DNA of 8,914 bases from Actinobacteria bacterium UBA2541. Its GTDB lineage: Bacteria; Actinomycetota; Actinomycetes; Nanopelagicales; Nanopelagicaceae. Within the stretch, counting starts at the first letter, position 1. The number at the start of each line of letters is the position of its first letter. Both the position numbers and the translations under genes were made by a program. The notes under the pieces were generated by a model. The model was not told where the DNA came from and did not search any database. It saw only the letters and a list, made by a program, of their open reading frames with translations. Shown in pieces: positions 1 to 6,376 of this stretch. Location: positions 33,369-42,282 of the forward strand of contig DDMR01000011.1 in assembly GCA_002340925.1 (NCBI GenBank), written 5' to 3'.

Positions 1-28
1 TCGGGCAACCCGCCAGGGTCATTTTTTT
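1..28 (+). terminator. possible 3' half of a terminator, cut by window edge
   Basis: A GC-rich stretch (1-20, containing GGGCAACCCGCC and AGGGTC) is followed directly by A and seven T's (22-28). That is how the 3' arm and U-tract of a plus-strand intrinsic terminator look, but the matching 5' arm would lie left of the window and cannot be seen. Within the window, CCCGCC (10-15) can also pair with GGCGGG (31-36), with the T-tract in the loop; that alternative would not terminate. Nothing here resembles a coding end. The call is weak. Confidence 0.25.
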
Positions 29-74
29 ACGGCGGGCGCTAGGTTACCTCAAATTTATATCGAGGGGTAATTGG

Positions 75-695
75 CTATTTAAGGCTCTTCTTCCAGATTA
101 GGAACAGAATAACTACACCAATAGCGAGGGAGATATATCCAGCATATTGCTCCATAAATGAGGCATCTCCACTTAGTTCATTAACTTCAACTGATCCAAA
201 CTCTGTTATCTCTACTTCATTCGATTTTGAAGGTGAAGGTAAAGATGTAGATAAGGGCGATTCGGCTACGGCTGGAGATAGTTCCTCGGAAGAATTGTCG
301 TTTAAATCTTGTGGAGAAGTCTTTTCTTTGACTGTAAATTTATAATTTCCTTTAACTACGTGCCCATCTTCCGAAACCACTCTGTAAGAAACTGTAAATA
401 CTCCAGTCGCCTTTGATTGCGCTAAAGTTCGATTGGCCTGACTACCAAAAATCCTAGTTTTTCCTTTTGTGACTTCTCTTCCAAAGGAATCTGTTACTGA
501 AATAGAACTCGCATTTGCAATATTGATTAATTCCTCATCAAATATTAAGGATACTTCCTTGGGTATCTGGGATAATTCAGATTTACTGGCTGGAATAGAG
601 CTGATCAAGGCTGTATGGGCACTCGCCGAATTAATTGGAACACATCCAAATAAAAGGAGCAACAAGCTAATTTTTAGAAAAACTTTTATGGCCAC
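75..695 (-). CDS. copC: CopC-domain copper-binding protein, secreted and membrane-anchored
   Basis: This 206-residue protein has an N-terminal signal sequence (about 1-26, ending ASA before His27), a CopC domain (about 27-123) opening with HTALISSIPASKSEL, a Ser/Pro/Glu-rich linker (about 124-180), one transmembrane helix (about 184-200) and a basic WKKSLK end. CopC proteins bind copper outside the cytoplasmic membrane. Cleavage after ASA would make His27 the new N-terminus. His27 with Asp110 and His112 (EDGH) matches the Cu(II) site of the family. The Met-rich Cu(I) site appears absent, since the only mature Met is at 181, so this looks like a Cu(II)-only type. A Cys at 18 (LFGC) is a poor lipobox. 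The start is GTG at 695; an in-frame TAG four codons upstream excludes a longer start, and no Shine-Dalgarno is visible. No CopD-like partner is in the window. The fold is clear; the exact role (copper storage, supply to oxidases, or resistance) is inferred. Confidence 0.85.
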   Translation of the reverse strand: MAIKVFLKISLLLLLFGCVPINSASAHTALISSIPASKSELSQIPKEVSLIFDEELINIANASSISVTDSFGREVTKGKTRIFGSQANRTLAQSKATGVFTVSYRVVSEDGHVVKGNYKFTVKEKTSPQDLNDNSSEELSPAVAESPLSTSLPSPSKSNEVEITEFGSVEVNELSGDASFMEQYAGYISLAIGVVILFLIWKKSLK

Positions 696-701
696 TAATT
701 T

Positions 702-707
702 ATGCTA
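702..707 (-). promoter_or_regulatory. possible -10 box for leaderless copC
   Basis: Read on the minus strand this is TAGCAT, a TANNNT-type -10 hexamer ending 6 bases before the copC GTG. Transcription would then start at or next to the start codon, giving a leaderless mRNA. That fits the missing Shine-Dalgarno and is common in Actinobacteria. No good -35 element is visible 17 bases upstream, so the call is tentative. Confidence 0.25.
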
Positions 708-802
708 CTTCATCACCAGAATTTACTGAGTAGTTGAGATAACTATTCTGATTAATCGAGCAATACCGGCTCCTATCCGTTTATCACCTAACTTAAGTGT
801 CA

Positions 803-827
803 CATTCTCCATAGGGTCGCGAGAATG
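803..827. repeat. inverted repeat, 7-bp stem and 11-base loop
   Basis: CATTCTC (803-809) is the exact reverse complement of GAGAATG (821-827). No T-run follows on either strand, so it is not an intrinsic terminator. It could be an operator or a leader hairpin for either divergent gene. It lies about 175 bases before the yajQ start and about 110 bases before the copC start. Confidence 0.4.
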
Positions 828-898
828 AAAGATAATCAAAACCTGATAGTTAGGCTCTCGTGGGGATTATCGAGCCACCTACGATCGTCTTTTTCCGT

Positions 899-927
899 TT
901 CGAATCGTTATCGAATGCCCATATACT
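899..927 (+). promoter_or_regulatory. possible sigma-70-type promoter for yajQ
   Basis: TATACT at 922-927 matches the -10 consensus at five of six bases. It lies 17 bases after TTCGAA (899-904), a weak -35 match at three of six. Transcription would begin near 934, giving a leader of about 70 bases before yajQ that contains the dyad at 959-973. The assignment rests on motif match and position only. Confidence 0.25.
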
Positions 928-990
928 CAGGGATTGAAGCTAAAATTTTACGAATGTTGGTACCTTAGGCACCTGAATTCCGCGTTTCTT

Positions 991-997
991 AGGAGGG
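991..997 (+). promoter_or_regulatory. Shine-Dalgarno that fixes the yajQ start
   Basis: AGGAGGG is a near-perfect anti-16S match placed 5 bases before GTG at 1003. It supports this GTG over a TTG at 934 that would add 23 residues unlike the family. Confidence 0.85.
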
Positions 998-1002
998 CCA
1001 CT

Positions 1003-1491
1003 GTGGCTGATAGCAGTTTTGATGTAGTTTCAAAGATCGATCGCATGGAGCTAGATAACGCAATAAACCAGGCTATCCGCGAAATTGATACTCGCTTTGA
1101 TTTTAAAAATACCGGTGCCAAAATTGAGACCGCTGGCGAGAAGATCAACATTGAAGCCGATACGGAAGAGCGCGCAAAGGCAACACTCGAGGTCGTTAAA
1201 GATAAGATGATTAAGCGAGGGGTGTCTCTTAAACATATAGATCCGGCAGAGCCACAACTTTCTGGGAAGATCTACAAAATATCCTGTCCTCTTAAAGAAG
1301 GTATTTCCACTGAAAATGCAAAGAAAGTCGCGAAGTTTTTGCGTGATGAAGGTCCGAAGTCAGTTAAATCTCAGATTCAGGGCGATGAACTACGAGTCAC
1401 CAGTAAGAGTCGCGATGATCTGCAGGCAACGATGGCGCTGATTAAAGAGGGTAAGTGGGATTTTGCAGTTCAATTCGTGAATTTTCGTTAA
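1003..1491 (+). CDS. yajQ: YajQ family nucleotide-binding protein
   Basis: This 162-residue protein matches the usual family length of about 160. It starts at GTG with MADSSFDVVSKID, the typical YajQ N-terminus. Conserved blocks are the first motif with RFDFKNT (about 30-36), the middle LKHIDPAEPQLSGK (about 75-89), and the C-terminal VTSKSRDDLQATMALIK (about 131-147) followed by WDFAVQFVNFR. The family (UPF0234/DUF520) is a cytoplasmic two-domain fold that binds nucleotides; a Xanthomonas member binds cyclic di-GMP and acts as a transcriptional co-regulator. Whether this protein binds cyclic di-GMP is not shown by sequence. It is first in a probable two-gene unit with rarD, which follows immediately in the same frame after its TAA. 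Translation is backed by a strong Shine-Dalgarno. Confidence 0.93.
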   Translation: MADSSFDVVSKIDRMELDNAINQAIREIDTRFDFKNTGAKIETAGEKINIEADTEERAKATLEVVKDKMIKRGVSLKHIDPAEPQLSGKIYKISCPLKEGISTENAKKVAKFLRDEGPKSVKSQIQGDELRVTSKSRDDLQATMALIKEGKWDFAVQFVNFR

Positions 1492-2382
1492 TTGCGAAAC
1501 GATAAAATTGGCCTGATTTATGGGGTAAGTGCCTACGTTCTATGGGGATTATTTCCCTTTTATTGGCCCATGCTTAAACCAGCAGCCTCGCTTGAAATAG
1601 TTTCTCATCGGGCAATCTGGACTACTGTTTTCTGTCTAATAATTTTAACCTCAACTCGCGCGTTGAAATCTACCTTAGCCACCTTCAAGCGGCCAAAAGT
1701 GGCAGCAAAGTTATTTATATCTACTGTATTAGTTTCTATAAACTGGTTGGTTTATATCTGGGCAACAACTAATGGTCATGTAGTTGAAGCCGCGCTCGGT
1801 TATTACATTAATCCACTCATAACAATTGCCTTTGGGGTTCTACTTTTAAAAGAGAGAATGCGACGACTTCAGTGGTTATCCGTGGCAATTGCCTCTTTAG
1901 GAGTTCTTGTTTTAACTTTCGCGCTTGGTCACTTGCCATGGGTAGCTCTTGCTTTGGCAATGTCTTGGGGAAGCTACGGTTTAGTAAAGAAACATCTTGG
2001 ATTAGGTGCTCTAGAGGGATTGGCCATAGAAACAACACTCGCTTTTATCCCCTACGGTGCCTACATCTTTTTTCTGGGTTACAAGGGAACGGGGCAATTT
2101 GGTCACGGGTTGAGTCTGACAATTTTATTGATAGGCGCGGGAGCGGTTACGGCAATTCCACTTCTTTTATTCAATGGAGCCACTATTCGACTACCTTTTA
2201 CAACAATCGGACTCTTGCAGTACATAACACCGACTTTAACATTCGCAATTGGGGTGTGGGTAAATCACGAAGCTATGCCAACTTCGCGCTGGGTCGGATT
2301 TTTCATAATTTGGATGGCGCTGATAATTCTTACTTTTGATTTGATTCGGTCAAGTAGATCGGTCAATAACAGCATCGCATAG
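1492..2382 (+). CDS. rarD: RarD-type EamA/DMT permease
   Basis: This 296-residue protein, the same length as typical RarD, is very hydrophobic with about ten predicted membrane helices in two EamA halves. Recognisable RarD blocks are IYGVSAYVLWGLFPFYW (about 9-25), SHRAIWT (38-44), INWLVYIWATTNGHVVEAALGYYINPL (about 83-109) and GLLQYITPTL (240-249). The family belongs to the drug/metabolite transporter superfamily and is often annotated as chloramphenicol-sensitivity protein; its substrate is not settled. The only workable start is TTG at 1492, directly after the yajQ TAA, with no spacer and no clear Shine-Dalgarno. The next in-frame ATG (near 1570) would remove the first helix. Translation therefore probably depends on ribosomes finishing yajQ. 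The 3' end overlaps the convergent polyprenyl synthase gene by 33 bases. Confidence 0.9.
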   Translation: MRNDKIGLIYGVSAYVLWGLFPFYWPMLKPAASLEIVSHRAIWTTVFCLIILTSTRALKSTLATFKRPKVAAKLFISTVLVSINWLVYIWATTNGHVVEAALGYYINPLITIAFGVLLLKERMRRLQWLSVAIASLGVLVLTFALGHLPWVALALAMSWGSYGLVKKHLGLGALEGLAIETTLAFIPYGAYIFFLGYKGTGQFGHGLSLTILLIGAGAVTAIPLLLFNGATIRLPFTTIGLLQYITPTLTFAIGVWVNHEAMPTSRWVGFFIIWMALIILTFDLIRSSRSVNNSIA

Positions 2383-3339
2383 CGAGAATAATGCCGCGGT
2401 TGCGGGTACCAGTGGCATCGGGCCAAGTGCCGCGCGGGCTTGTTTAGCCACTTGTGCTAGTTGCTCGCGAGCTTTACTTAAACCATCATGGACGCGAAGT
2501 GCGCTTAATACCTGCTGTACCTGATTTTCATCATGAATCGGAGCGCTTAGAAGATGGCGTAATTCAGCATCTTCGCTTCTATTCGATGCCAAGACATTTA
2601 GAGTTACTAGAGTGGGGACTCCTTCACGTAAATCCGTACCTGGAGTTTTACCTGATTGGTTTGATTCACTGGCGATATCAATTACATCATCTGCTAATTG
2701 AAATGCAATACCAATTTGCTCACCAAATTTTGTCAATGTTTCAGTGATTTCGCGTGAAGCACCTGATAAGAGACCCCCAAAACGAGCACTGGTCGCAATT
2801 AGCGAACCAGTCTTATCCGCAACAACACGTAAATAATGTTTAAGTGGATCTTCCCCATTTTGTGGCCCTTGCGTCTCCATTATTTGACCAATAACTAAGC
2901 GCTCAAAGGTACGTGCTTGTAAGCGAACCGCTTCCGGACCAAGATCGGCCAACAAGTCTGAGGCTTTTGAAAATAGATAGTCGCCGGTCAAAATTGCGAT
3001 GGTATTGCCCCATCGATTGTTGGCGCTCTCCACTCCACGGCGAAGTGGTGCTTCATCCATAACATCATCGTGATAGAGAGTTGCTAAATGAGTTAATTCG
3101 CAAACGACTGCAGCAGGTATAACCTCTTTGCGCTGGCTGTCCCCGTAATGTGAAGAGATCAAGGTAAGTAAAGGGCGAAGACGCTTTCCGCCTGCTGCCA
3201 CTAAATGGCGGGAAGTTTCCTCAACGAGCGGATAATCACCCTTTATATGCTCACGAAGTAGCTCTTCAACCCCCTGCATACCCAGTGCGAGATCTGCCTC
3301 AAGTGCGGGGTCAAGGTCTGGAATACCAAAAGATGACAT
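2350..3339 (-). CDS. long-chain polyprenyl diphosphate synthase (probable menaquinone side-chain)
   Basis: This 329-residue trans-isoprenyl diphosphate synthase condenses isopentenyl diphosphate onto an allylic diphosphate. All active-site blocks are visible: GGKRLRP (50-56), the first Asp-rich motif DDVMD (91-95) followed by RR (100-101), the KTG block (176-178), the second Asp-rich motif in FQLADDVID (213-221) and KTPGTDL (231-237). Ala86, five residues before the first Asp, is small, which in this family favours long products (about C30 or more) rather than C15 or C20. The likely role is the isoprenoid tail of menaquinone, the electron acceptor of the complex I encoded just upstream; that role is inference from context. 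Product length cannot be read exactly. The start ATG overlaps the nuoN stop by one base (TGATG) and has no visible Shine-Dalgarno, so it probably relies on translational coupling. GrcC/HepT/IspB-type names would all be possible. Confidence 0.9.
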   Translation of the reverse strand: MSSFGIPDLDPALEADLALGMQGVEELLREHIKGDYPLVEETSRHLVAAGGKRLRPLLTLISSHYGDSQRKEVIPAAVVCELTHLATLYHDDVMDEAPLRRGVESANNRWGNTIAILTGDYLFSKASDLLADLGPEAVRLQARTFERLVIGQIMETQGPQNGEDPLKHYLRVVADKTGSLIATSARFGGLLSGASREITETLTKFGEQIGIAFQLADDVIDIASESNQSGKTPGTDLREGVPTLVTLNVLASNRSEDAELRHLLSAPIHDENQVQQVLSALRVHDGLSKAREQLAQVAKQARAALGPMPLVPATAALFSLCDAVIDRST

Positions 3340-4859
3340 CAGCGTATGAACTGGGCTGTGCTTTGAATAAAGTTAATCAAAGGAGTTGGATAAATACCCA
3401 GAGCAAAAGTAATCACTGTTGAAATAGTAATTGCTACTTGAGTAAAAAGGGAAGGAATTACTACGGTAGTTCCATCCTCAATTGGATCTTTAAAGAACAT
3501 TAATACAATTACGCGAATGTAGAAGAAAGCGGCGATCGCCGAAGCTAAAACTCCAGTTATCAATATTGCGGTAGAGCCACTTTCATATGCAGCTGAGAAG
3601 ATCGCGAATTTACCAATAAATCCGCTAGTCAGCGGAATGCCAGCGAATGCCAAGAGGAATCCAGCGAAGGCGGTTGCCACCCAAGGTGAACGTTTGCCAA
3701 GTCCACTCCATCGATTTAAATCAGTTACTTCACCAGCTGAATCACGCACCAATGTAACTATGGCAAATGCTCCAACTGTTGCGACTCCATATACGAATAA
3801 GTAGAAGATGGTTGCATCAAGGCCTGACTTGTTTAGGGAAATTACTCCAGCTAGTAAGAATCCGGCGTGCGCGATAGATGAATATGCCAACATCCGTTTA
3901 ACATCTTTTTGGGCGATGGCAACAAGTGAGCCAAAAGCCATAGTTACAAGAGCAATCGCAATTAGCGCCGGGCGCCATTGCCAATATGCTTCCGCAAAGC
4001 AAACATAGAAGATACGGAGCATTGCACCAAAAGCTGCGACCTTAGTCGCCGCAGCCATAAAAGCAGTGACTGCAGTAGGTGCGCCTTGATACACATCGGG
4101 TGTCCATGCGTGAAAAGGTACAGCGCCAACTTTAAATAATAATCCAACAGACAAAAAGGCGATTCCAAGTAACAAATAAATATCGTTTCCACTGCCTCCT
4201 ACAACTGCAGCATGAATACCTGAGAGTGAAACCGAAGAAGAATATCCATAAAGATATGCGATGCCCATTAAGAAAAACGCTGATGAGAAGGCACCTAGTA
4301 GGAAATACTTAAGCGCTGATTCTTGCGACATGAGGCGTCGGCGGCGCGATAATCCAGCCAATATATAGAGCGGAAGTGATAAAACTTCTAGCGCTACGAA
4401 GAGTGTAATTAAATCTGTCGCAACTGGAAATAACATCATGCCTGCAACTGCAAACAAAGTTAAAGGATAAATCTCGGTTACTTTAAGATCCTGGCGCAGT
4501 GAATCACGTTCTTGCTCTGACCCAGGCAGCGCAGCAGCCAAGGCGGTGAAATTCTCTTGATCTGCTAGCAAGAAAACTGAGATTATTGCCAGCACCAAGA
4601 TTGAGGCTTGCAATAACACGCCTGCGCCATCGAAAGTAACTGACTCCATCGCAGCACTCGCAGAACCTTCATTGCGCACCTTAATGAGCGCAGCTAAAGA
4701 AAGTACTAACGAAGTCAAGGTAATAAATAGTTGAGAACGAGTACGCGATGCTGCTGGGGCAAAGGCTTCAATTAGTACTCCGATTAATGCGCCACCCAGC
4801 ACTATCAAAATTGGGGCAAGTAGTGAGTATTCCAGAGTTGGAGAATAAAAATTAATCAT
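3339..4859 (-). CDS. nuoN: NADH-quinone oxidoreductase subunit N
   Basis: This 506-residue integral membrane protein has about 14 helices and is one of the three antiporter-like, proton-translocating subunits of complex I. Key charged residues are present: Glu158 in VALEVLSLPLYILAG, Lys243 in LLFKVGAVPFHAW, Lys273 in ATKVAAFGAM and Lys417 in SGFIGKFAIF. These correspond to E133, K217, K247 and K395 of the E. coli protein. DVKRMLAYSSIAHAGF (about 319-334) is the usual NuoN block. A hydrophilic loop at about 101-126, rich in Glu and Ser, makes it slightly longer than E. coli NuoN (485); actinobacterial homologues commonly have it. The ATG overlaps the nuoM stop by one base (TAATG), with a GAGGG Shine-Dalgarno a few bases before it. 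It lies between nuoM and the polyprenyl synthase in the operon. Confidence 0.97.
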   Translation of the reverse strand: MINFYSPTLEYSLLAPILIVLGGALIGVLIEAFAPAASRTRSQLFITLTSLVLSLAALIKVRNEGSASAAMESVTFDGAGVLLQASILVLAIISVFLLADQENFTALAAALPGSEQERDSLRQDLKVTEIYPLTLFAVAGMMLFPVATDLITLFVALEVLSLPLYILAGLSRRRRLMSQESALKYFLLGAFSSAFFLMGIAYLYGYSSSVSLSGIHAAVVGGSGNDIYLLLGIAFLSVGLLFKVGAVPFHAWTPDVYQGAPTAVTAFMAAATKVAAFGAMLRIFYVCFAEAYWQWRPALIAIALVTMAFGSLVAIAQKDVKRMLAYSSIAHAGFLLAGVISLNKSGLDATIFYLFVYGVATVGAFAIVTLVRDSAGEVTDLNRWSGLGKRSPWVATAFAGFLLAFAGIPLTSGFIGKFAIFSAAYESGSTAILITGVLASAIAAFFYIRVIVLMFFKDPIEDGTTVVIPSLFTQVAITISTVITFALGIYPTPLINFIQSTAQFIR

Positions 4860-6376
4860 TATTTGCCCTCATTTAATGTTGGAGCCGGATCGGTAAATCC
4901 CTGCTGCGAAATCACAGTTGCTGCAGCTGGATTGATGATCTTAAGTAATGGTGATGGATAGAAACCTAAGGCAACAATAATTGCAATTACCGGTGCGATG
5001 GCGATTTTCTCGCGCAAATTAAGGTCAGTAAGATTTTCATTTCCAGGAGTCGTTGGTCCATGAAGGGCTCGTTGCACGGGAATTAAGATGTAGAGCGCAG
5101 CTAGAACGATTCCGAAGGTGGCAATAACCGCGGCAACTGGATAGCGAGTAAAAGTTCCTACTAAAACTAAGAATTCACTTACAAAGCTAGAAAGGCCCGG
5201 TAGAGCCAAACTCGACATACCTGCAATAAAGAATGACCAGGCCATAATCGGAGTTACGCGCTGTAGCCCACCGAAGTCGGAAATAGTTGAAGATTTACGG
5301 CGCACAATCATAAATCCTGCTACCAGGAAGAGAGCGGCAGTCGAGAATCCATGGTTAAACATATAGAGAGTTGCGCCAGAAAATCCCTGGGTTGTCATTG
5401 CGAATATTCCCATTGTAATAAATCCGAAGTGCGAGATAGATGTGTAGGCAATCAATCGCTTAATATCCTTCGCGCCAATAGCAAGGAAGGCTCCGTAAAG
5501 GATTGAGATGACCGCTAAAGTTATGATCAATGGGGTAAAGCTCTTGCTGGCATTTGGAAAGAGAGTTAGGCAATACCTAATCATTCCGAATGTTCCAACT
5601 TTATCAAGAACGCCTAAGAGAAGAACTGATGTTCCTGGAGTTGCTGACTTAGCTGCATCTGGTAGCCAAGTGTGCAGCGGCCAAAGCGGAGCTTTGATTG
5701 CAAATGCGATGAAGAAGCCTAGGAATAAGATATTCTCCATCATTGGTGTAAGTACCGTGTGCAACCCTGACAAAGTTGTTATATCGAAGGTACGGTTTCC
5801 ATATCGCGTTGCCATTACGAAGATTCCAATTATTGAGGCGAGCATTAAGAGTCCACCAAATAAACTGTAAAGTAAGAATTTAACTGCTGCTGCGGCACGC
5901 TCTCCTGAACCAAATCCACCTATTAAGAAATAGACCGGTACCAACATAGCCTCGAAGAAAACGTAAAAAAGAAAGACATCCGTTGAAGCAAAGACGCCGA
6001 TCATCATTGTCTCTAGCACCAAGATTAGAGAGTAGAAAACCTTTGGGCTCCAACGACCATCCTCAGATTCATTCCAGCCCGCAATGACCACTACAGGGGT
6101 CAAAAGAACAGACATTAAGATTAGGATTAGCGCGATTCCATCAACACCTAGCGCATATTTAATGCCAAAAGCTGGAATCCATTCACGTGATTCTACAAAT
6201 TGAAATGCGGTATCACCGAGATCAAATGAAATCGTCATATATATGCCTACTGCAGCCACAAGCAAGGTGGTTATTAGCGCAATTTGCTTAGTGAGCAATA
6301 CCTTTGATTTAGGTATAAAAACCAATACAGCTATTCCAACTAGCGGCAGCACCATAGAGAAAGTTAGTAAGTTCAT
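4859..6376 (-). CDS. nuoM: NADH-quinone oxidoreductase subunit M
   Basis: This 505-residue antiporter-like proton-pumping subunit of the complex I membrane arm is close in length to E. coli NuoM (509). Diagnostic residues are Glu142 in [14 protein letters not shown], Lys228 in [25 protein letters not shown], Lys259 in [14 protein letters not shown] and Glu401 in [12 protein letters not shown], matching E. coli E144, K234, K265 and E407. [16 protein letters not shown] (about 304-319) and [11 protein letters not shown] are further family blocks. I chose the ATG at 6376 over an in-frame TTG 15 bases upstream because MNLLTF is the normal N-terminus, the ATG overlaps the nuoL stop in the common ATGA form, and a GGGTGG ribosome site lies just before it. 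All essential proton-channel residues are intact, so a functional pump is expected. Confidence 0.97.
   Translation of the reverse strand: MNLLTFSMVLPLVGIAVLVFIPKSKVLLTKQIALITTLLVAAVGIYMTISFDLGDTAFQFVESREWIPAFGIKYALGVDGIALILILMSVLLTPVVVIAGWNESEDGRWSPKVFYSLILVLETMMIGVFASTDVFLFYVFFEAMLVPVYFLIGGFGSGERAAAAVKFLLYSLFGGLLMLASIIGIFVMATRYGNRTFDITTLSGLHTVLTPMMENILFLGFFIAFAIKAPLWPLHTWLPDAAKSATPGTSVLLLGVLDKVGTFGMIRYCLTLFPNASKSFTPLIITLAVISILYGAFLAIGAKDIKRLIAYTSISHFGFITMGIFAMTTQGFSGATLYMFNHGFSTAALFLVAGFMIVRRKSSTISDFGGLQRVTPIMAWSFFIAGMSSLALPGLSSFVSEFLVLVGTFTRYPVAAVIATFGIVLAALYILIPVQRALHGPTTPGNENLTDLNLREKIAIAPVIAIIVALGFYPSPLLKIINPAAATVISQQGFTDPAPTLNEGK

Larger units (their letters stand above)
696..1002. other. 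divergent intergenic region between copC and yajQ
   Basis: This 307-base stretch holds no gene I can support. It contains several dyads. A 7-bp stem, CATTCTC/GAGAATG, lies at 803-809 and 821-827 with an 11-base loop. A 5-bp stem, GGCTC/GAGCC, lies at 853-857 and 872-876. Shorter ones are TAGTT/AACTA (731-735 and 741-745) and GAGC/GCTC (758-761 and 769-772). Perfect palindromes are ACTTAAGT (791-798) and TAAAATTTTA (941-950). An imperfect 15-bp dyad, GGTACCT-T-AGGCACC, lies at 959-973. It must carry promoters for both divergent genes. No tRNA or known riboswitch core was recognised. Confidence 0.6.

Noticed and set aside
1..40. SRP RNA or tRNA 3' end
   Set aside because: The GGAAGG..AGCA core of SRP RNA is absent, and the T-loop-like bases lack the conserved A58 position.
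469..729. 86-codon frame antisense to the copC start
   Set aside because: It overlaps the coding strand of a recognised CopC protein and shows no domain.
897..909. TTCGAAT resembling a tRNA T-loop
   Set aside because: The flanking bases do not form a T-stem, and no acceptor, D or anticodon arms could be assembled around it.
934..1002. Longer yajQ start at TTG 934 adding 23 residues
   Set aside because: The extra residues are unlike the family, and a near-perfect Shine-Dalgarno sits 5 bases before GTG 1003, which gives the standard MADSSFDVV start.
1872..2339. 155-codon plus-strand frame inside rarD
   Set aside because: It is out of frame within a clearly recognised RarD and its composition (Arg/Ser/Trp/Phe-rich) is typical of a shadow.
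2391..2418. Hairpin ATGCC..GGCAT after rarD as a terminator
   Set aside because: The stem is short and interrupted, has no T-run after it, and lies within the synthase coding sequence.
5508..5870. 120-codon frame antisense to nuoM
   Set aside because: It lies wholly opposite an intact conserved NuoM segment and has no family resemblance or ribosome site.
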